NCBI GenBank assembly: GCA_949361645.1
Contig: OX442431.1
Span: 4,415,145-4,479,144 of the forward strand
Direction of reading: 5' to 3'
Source: Spongilla lacustris
Taxonomy: Eukaryota; Porifera; Demospongiae; Spongillida; Spongillidae
Length of the DNA stretch: 64,000 bases
Shown: piece by piece, positions 61,106 through 64,000 of the stretch
How the letters are laid out: every line of letters begins with the position of its first letter
Position numbering within the stretch: the stretch's first letter is position 1
Program-made: the position numbers and the translations under genes
The notes under the pieces: model-generated
The model's input: only the letters and a program-made list of their open reading frames with translations
Told to the model about the DNA's origin: nothing
Databases searched by the model: none

Positions 61106-61459
61106 GCCGAGACTACATGCGCTTTATTTTGAGTTGTTTGTGTCAATAGGCTTTTTTGAGAAACCCCCCAAGCCAACTGGAAAAACTCTTTTAGAAACGT
61201 GTACAATAGACGGCTGTATTTGGTTCTGTTTAGGGTGTAACGGGGCTTATTTTCTGCGCGTGGTGCTAACGCTTTGAATATGGCAGATTTTTTACTTAGC
61301 GAGTGGTCTTTCATAAATTATGCACATGTGCGAAACACACATACTAGTATACGTGGAAAACAAAAATCACACACTATTATTTGCCTTTTTGTTTTCGGCT
61401 TAGCTTTTCTGGCCCCTTAGACTTCAGTCTGGTACAAAACACACTCAAGTAGAGTTCTA

Positions 61460-61524
61460 GTCGGGCGTAGCCCGACCTTCGAATCGGGCTTAGCCCGACC
61501 TTCGAGTCGGGCTACGCCCAACTG
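61460..61524. repeat. Cluster of GTCGGGC(G/T)(T/A)(A/G)GCCC palindromes
   Basis: Three successive units (CTAGTCGGGCGTAGCCCGAC, ATCGGGCTTAGCCCGAC, GTCGGGCTACGCCCAAC) separated by CTTCGA. The outer two are inverted to each other, making a nested hairpin of the TAGTYGGGC family. Confidence 0.6.
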
Positions 61525-61815
61525 TAGTGCTCTTGCACAATGTCTCTGTACTTAGTTAGCCATACTACTGCCATATGTCCTGTACAACTCCTAACAACTG
61601 ATTGAAATGGTTGTGTGCTCCGTAGCTGTTCCCACATCAGCACAAAGCCTGCATTCATGATTGTATATGGGTAAGCGTGGTTACCAACCCCGGGCCCCAA
61701 GGTATAATAGGGTCCAAAATTGTATTGTTTTATGGCTAAACAGTGGTATGCAGTTTAAACGTACATGTACTATGTACAGATGTATAAAAACTCGTATTTG
61801 GCCAATCTCAAGGGG

Positions 61816-61849
<34 letters not shown>

Positions 61850-62514
61850 ACCCACCCCCTCGCTCGTATTTTCAGGGCCTACGGGGCCCCCAAACGATAT
61901 GTTACCCCGCCGGCCCGGGCCTCACTACGGCTCTCACCGGCCCTGCTGACAGAACTACTATAGACATGAAATTACGCGTTTCCCATTGTCGTCGAGTATG
62001 AAATTTATACATATGGGTGTGGCGACGTGCATTATTCATTAGTTCCATGGTCCCGTCTAACCGTGTTGTTCTTTCACCAGAAAATAAGCCCCAGCATGCA
62101 CTAAACGCAAAGTTGATGTAAAATGATTGCTCTTTGAGTAGGAGTAGATTTTAAAACCATCTGCTTGGGGCGTTTCGAGAAAAATCGGTTGCCGCTTGAG
62201 CACTTAATAAAAACAATAAGAGGTGTGCCTTCAGTAGTCACATGCGCGGCAGTTATAGGGCAAAAGAGAACTTACTTTGACTGTGCGTACTATTCTTTTT
62301 AAGTACGAAATTGGTTGTGGAACTGCTGAAAATTATAATGGTTGTGTGTATTGAATTTGTAGTGGCAAAAAGAGCCTTGTAACGTAAACCACAAAATAAT
62401 TAGCTCCTTCAGAATCCCAAACACCAAAATACCGTAATGTTCGAATGTGTTCTAATTAACAACCTAATGTCCAGCTTGAAACAGCCGTGCCATGTAACAA
62501 ATATCTATGATGTA

Positions 62515-63216
62515 CAGTGGCGAGGTGGCTTGTCTGTCACTGGGGGGGCAAATACACAGACTGCCGCCCCCCCCCCCCCCCCCCCCCTCCCCCACGCACA
62601 CACACACAAACACACATGCTGCCTTTCTGTCAGAATTTCTTATATCGTTACAGGGGCGGATACAGGATTTTGGCGAGGAGGGGGTGGGTTCCACATGGAT
62701 AATTGACGCGTCGACGACAGGGAGGGGCGCGCGCGAAGCGCGCGAAAATTTTTGTGGTGCGTTTTCCACAGAACTAAGGCAATCAATAGTGCCCTCTGTT
62801 CGAGCAGCACGATAACAATAACAAAAACTGGTAGCAATTAACACGTAGATCTCATGACATCAGTCAAGCCGAAGTTTTGGCCGGAACTATTTACAACTAC
62901 ATGTATAGAGCAATGTACTTGGAATTGGATTGTTTACCTACGTAACCGTACTATTACGTAACAAATGCTATAAATATATATCACGTGGGGTGAAATCCCG
63001 CCTTCTTTACTCAGATCGCCGACGTTCGCTATTGATAAACTCGTTCCCAGCATTATGACTCTACATGTGTACTACATAGATAATCATCTTAATTAAGCAC
63101 ATTTCGTGTAATTTCCTTGGCGGCTGGTGCGCCCCTATCGTCATTTTGGCGCCCCCTTTTTAAGGCCAGCTGGGGGGGCAACTGCCCCCCCTGCCCCCCC
63201 GGCCATCTCGCCACTG
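62515..63216. mobile_element. hAT-like non-autonomous element with 8-bp target duplication ATGATGTA
   Basis: Left end CAGTGGCGAGGTGG, right end CCATCTCGCCACTG, and ATGATGTA at 62507-62514 and 63217-63224: an 8-bp duplication and CAGTGG ends as expected for hAT. Inside are a poly-C tract and a second hAT-like end CAGGGGCGGATACAGG (62652). No transposase ORF. Confidence 0.8.
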
Positions 63217-63566
63217 ATGATGTAAGCGCGCAAATAACCCATGTTAATTTAAACGATCAAAGGTCGTACGTGCTACTGCCTGGCTGTTGGCTTCCCTCAC
63301 TGCCACGTTGTGTTTGACAGTATGGCGGCGAAGCTTCGCCCCTTTTACTACCTCTTCGGATACCCCTGTGGTTCGTTTTGTTTGTCACATACAACCTTAC
63401 AGGACCATTATATCTCTGAATACACAGTACCGTGTCTCTACCGGTTAACATATTGTGACGTCACGGGTGCACTGCATTCTCGCGTGGCGGTACGGTGATG
63501 TAAATAAATCCATCCGCTGCTGTAAAAATCTGGGTCTGGGTACGAGACTAGTACAGAACAGCTAAG

Positions 63567-63592
63567 CAGAGATAATATATATATTATCTCTG
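63567..63592. mobile_element. 26-bp mobile palindrome with 7-bp target duplication AGCTAAG
   Basis: CAGAGATAATATA followed by its exact reverse complement, flanked by AGCTAAG at 63560-63566 and 63593-63599. The homologous repeat at 16901-16920 reads ACAGAACAGCTAAGTATG with a single AGCTAAG and no palindrome: an empty site proving that this insertion duplicated 7 bp. Confidence 0.88.
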
Positions 63593-63740
63593 AGCTAAGT
63601 ATGACTATTTGGGATTACACAGATGACGCTAGGTACATACATGTACGTATTACCAAAACCCAAACATATGTAACATTATTTCAATATTTCTGTTAAGAGG
63701 GATGTGATTTCATTTACTATGTAATACGGCGATCTACTGA

Positions 63741-64000
63741 TCCTCCCTCCCTCCCTCCCTCCCTCCCTCCCTCCCTCCCTCCCTCCCTCCCTCCCTCCCT
63801 CCCTCCCTCCCTCCCTCCCTCCCTCCCTCCCTCCCTCCCTCCCTCCCTCCCTCCCTCCCTCCCTCCCTCCCTCCCTCCCTCCCTCCCTCCCTCCCTCCCT
63901 CCCTCCCTCCCTCCCTCCCTCCCTCCCTCCCTCCCTCCCTCCCTCCCTCCCTCCCTCCCTCCCTCCCTCCCTCCCTCCCTCCCTCCCTCCCTCCCTCCCT
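63741..64000 (+). repeat. (CCTC)n tetranucleotide repeat to the end of the window
   Basis: About 260 bp of perfect CCTC units starting after GATCTACTGAT and running off the window. Its true length cannot be seen. Confidence 0.98.

Larger units (their letters stand above)
59402..62509. mobile_element. 3.1-kb element with 7-bp target duplication ATGTAAG
   Basis: Left end CATAGATATTTGATACATGG, then ATTGGAAAC; the right end ...CCATGTAACAAATATCTATG is its complement with one mismatch over 20 bp. Left duplication ATGTAAG at 59395-59401. The right copy begins at 62510 but is split by the hAT element inserted at 62515. Subtracting both inserts restores AAACTGTATGTAAGCGCGC, matching 16549-16571. The terminus resembles that of the 1,229-bp family in length and in the shared GGATTGGAAAC. 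The interior has poly-C tracts, palindromes and nested fragments but no transposase that I can recognise. Confidence 0.7.

Noticed and set aside
60891..61277. 128-codon ORF as a transposase fragment
   Set aside because: It runs through a 68-bp palindromic insertion and has no recognisable motif; the palindrome accounts for part of the open frame.

Overview
The window is eukaryotic: genes are split into many short exons with GT-AG introns, there is a U2 snRNA gene, and microsatellites, minisatellites and DNA-transposon debris are dense. An axonemal dynein gene, a death-fold gene and frequent ACATGTACATGT-type words suggest a marine invertebrate, most likely a sponge. That identity is inference.

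Layout. (1) 97-14165: 27 exons of an inner-arm axonemal dynein heavy chain (DNAH10 type) on the + strand, from late AAA2 to the stop codon; the 5' part lies outside the window. (2) 14166-22139: 3' flank, transposon-derived inverted repeats, a U2 snRNA gene (19736-19918) and simple repeats. (3) 22140-26737: a second dynein copy, cut inside exon 18 and carrying an 11-bp frameshifting deletion; a pseudogene. (4) 26738-39471: a mobile-element-rich interval. Two 1,229-bp elements in opposite orientation, each with its own 7-bp target duplication, bracket a two-exon minus-strand gene for a protein with a CARD/death-fold-like N-terminus. (5) 39472-55689: a third dynein copy, 33 exons from the AAA1 P-loop to the stop. 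Its AAA1 module lacks the Walker B segment. (6) 55690-64000: the copied 3' flank, then a nest of DNA transposons with readable target-site duplications, ending in a CCTC tetranucleotide repeat that runs off the window.

The three dynein copies are direct repeats with intact introns, the same 3' end and different 5' ends. They differ by indels, repeat copy number and a mosaic of substitutions. Either the 3' half of the gene was segmentally duplicated, or haplotypes of a very heterozygous genome were joined in assembly.

The most unusual signal is a family of mobile palindromes. Inserts of 24, 26 and 39 bp, little more than two fused terminal inverted repeats (CAGAGATAATAT...), are each flanked by a perfect 7-bp direct repeat; one has a related empty site in the same window. 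The same termini and 7-bp duplications bound the two 1,229-bp elements, and a 3.1-kb element with similar termini is also flanked by 7 bp. A second palindrome type (TAGTYGGGC...) shows the same 7-bp pattern. No transposase gene for any of these was recognised. No tRNA, 5S rRNA or CRISPR array was recognised.
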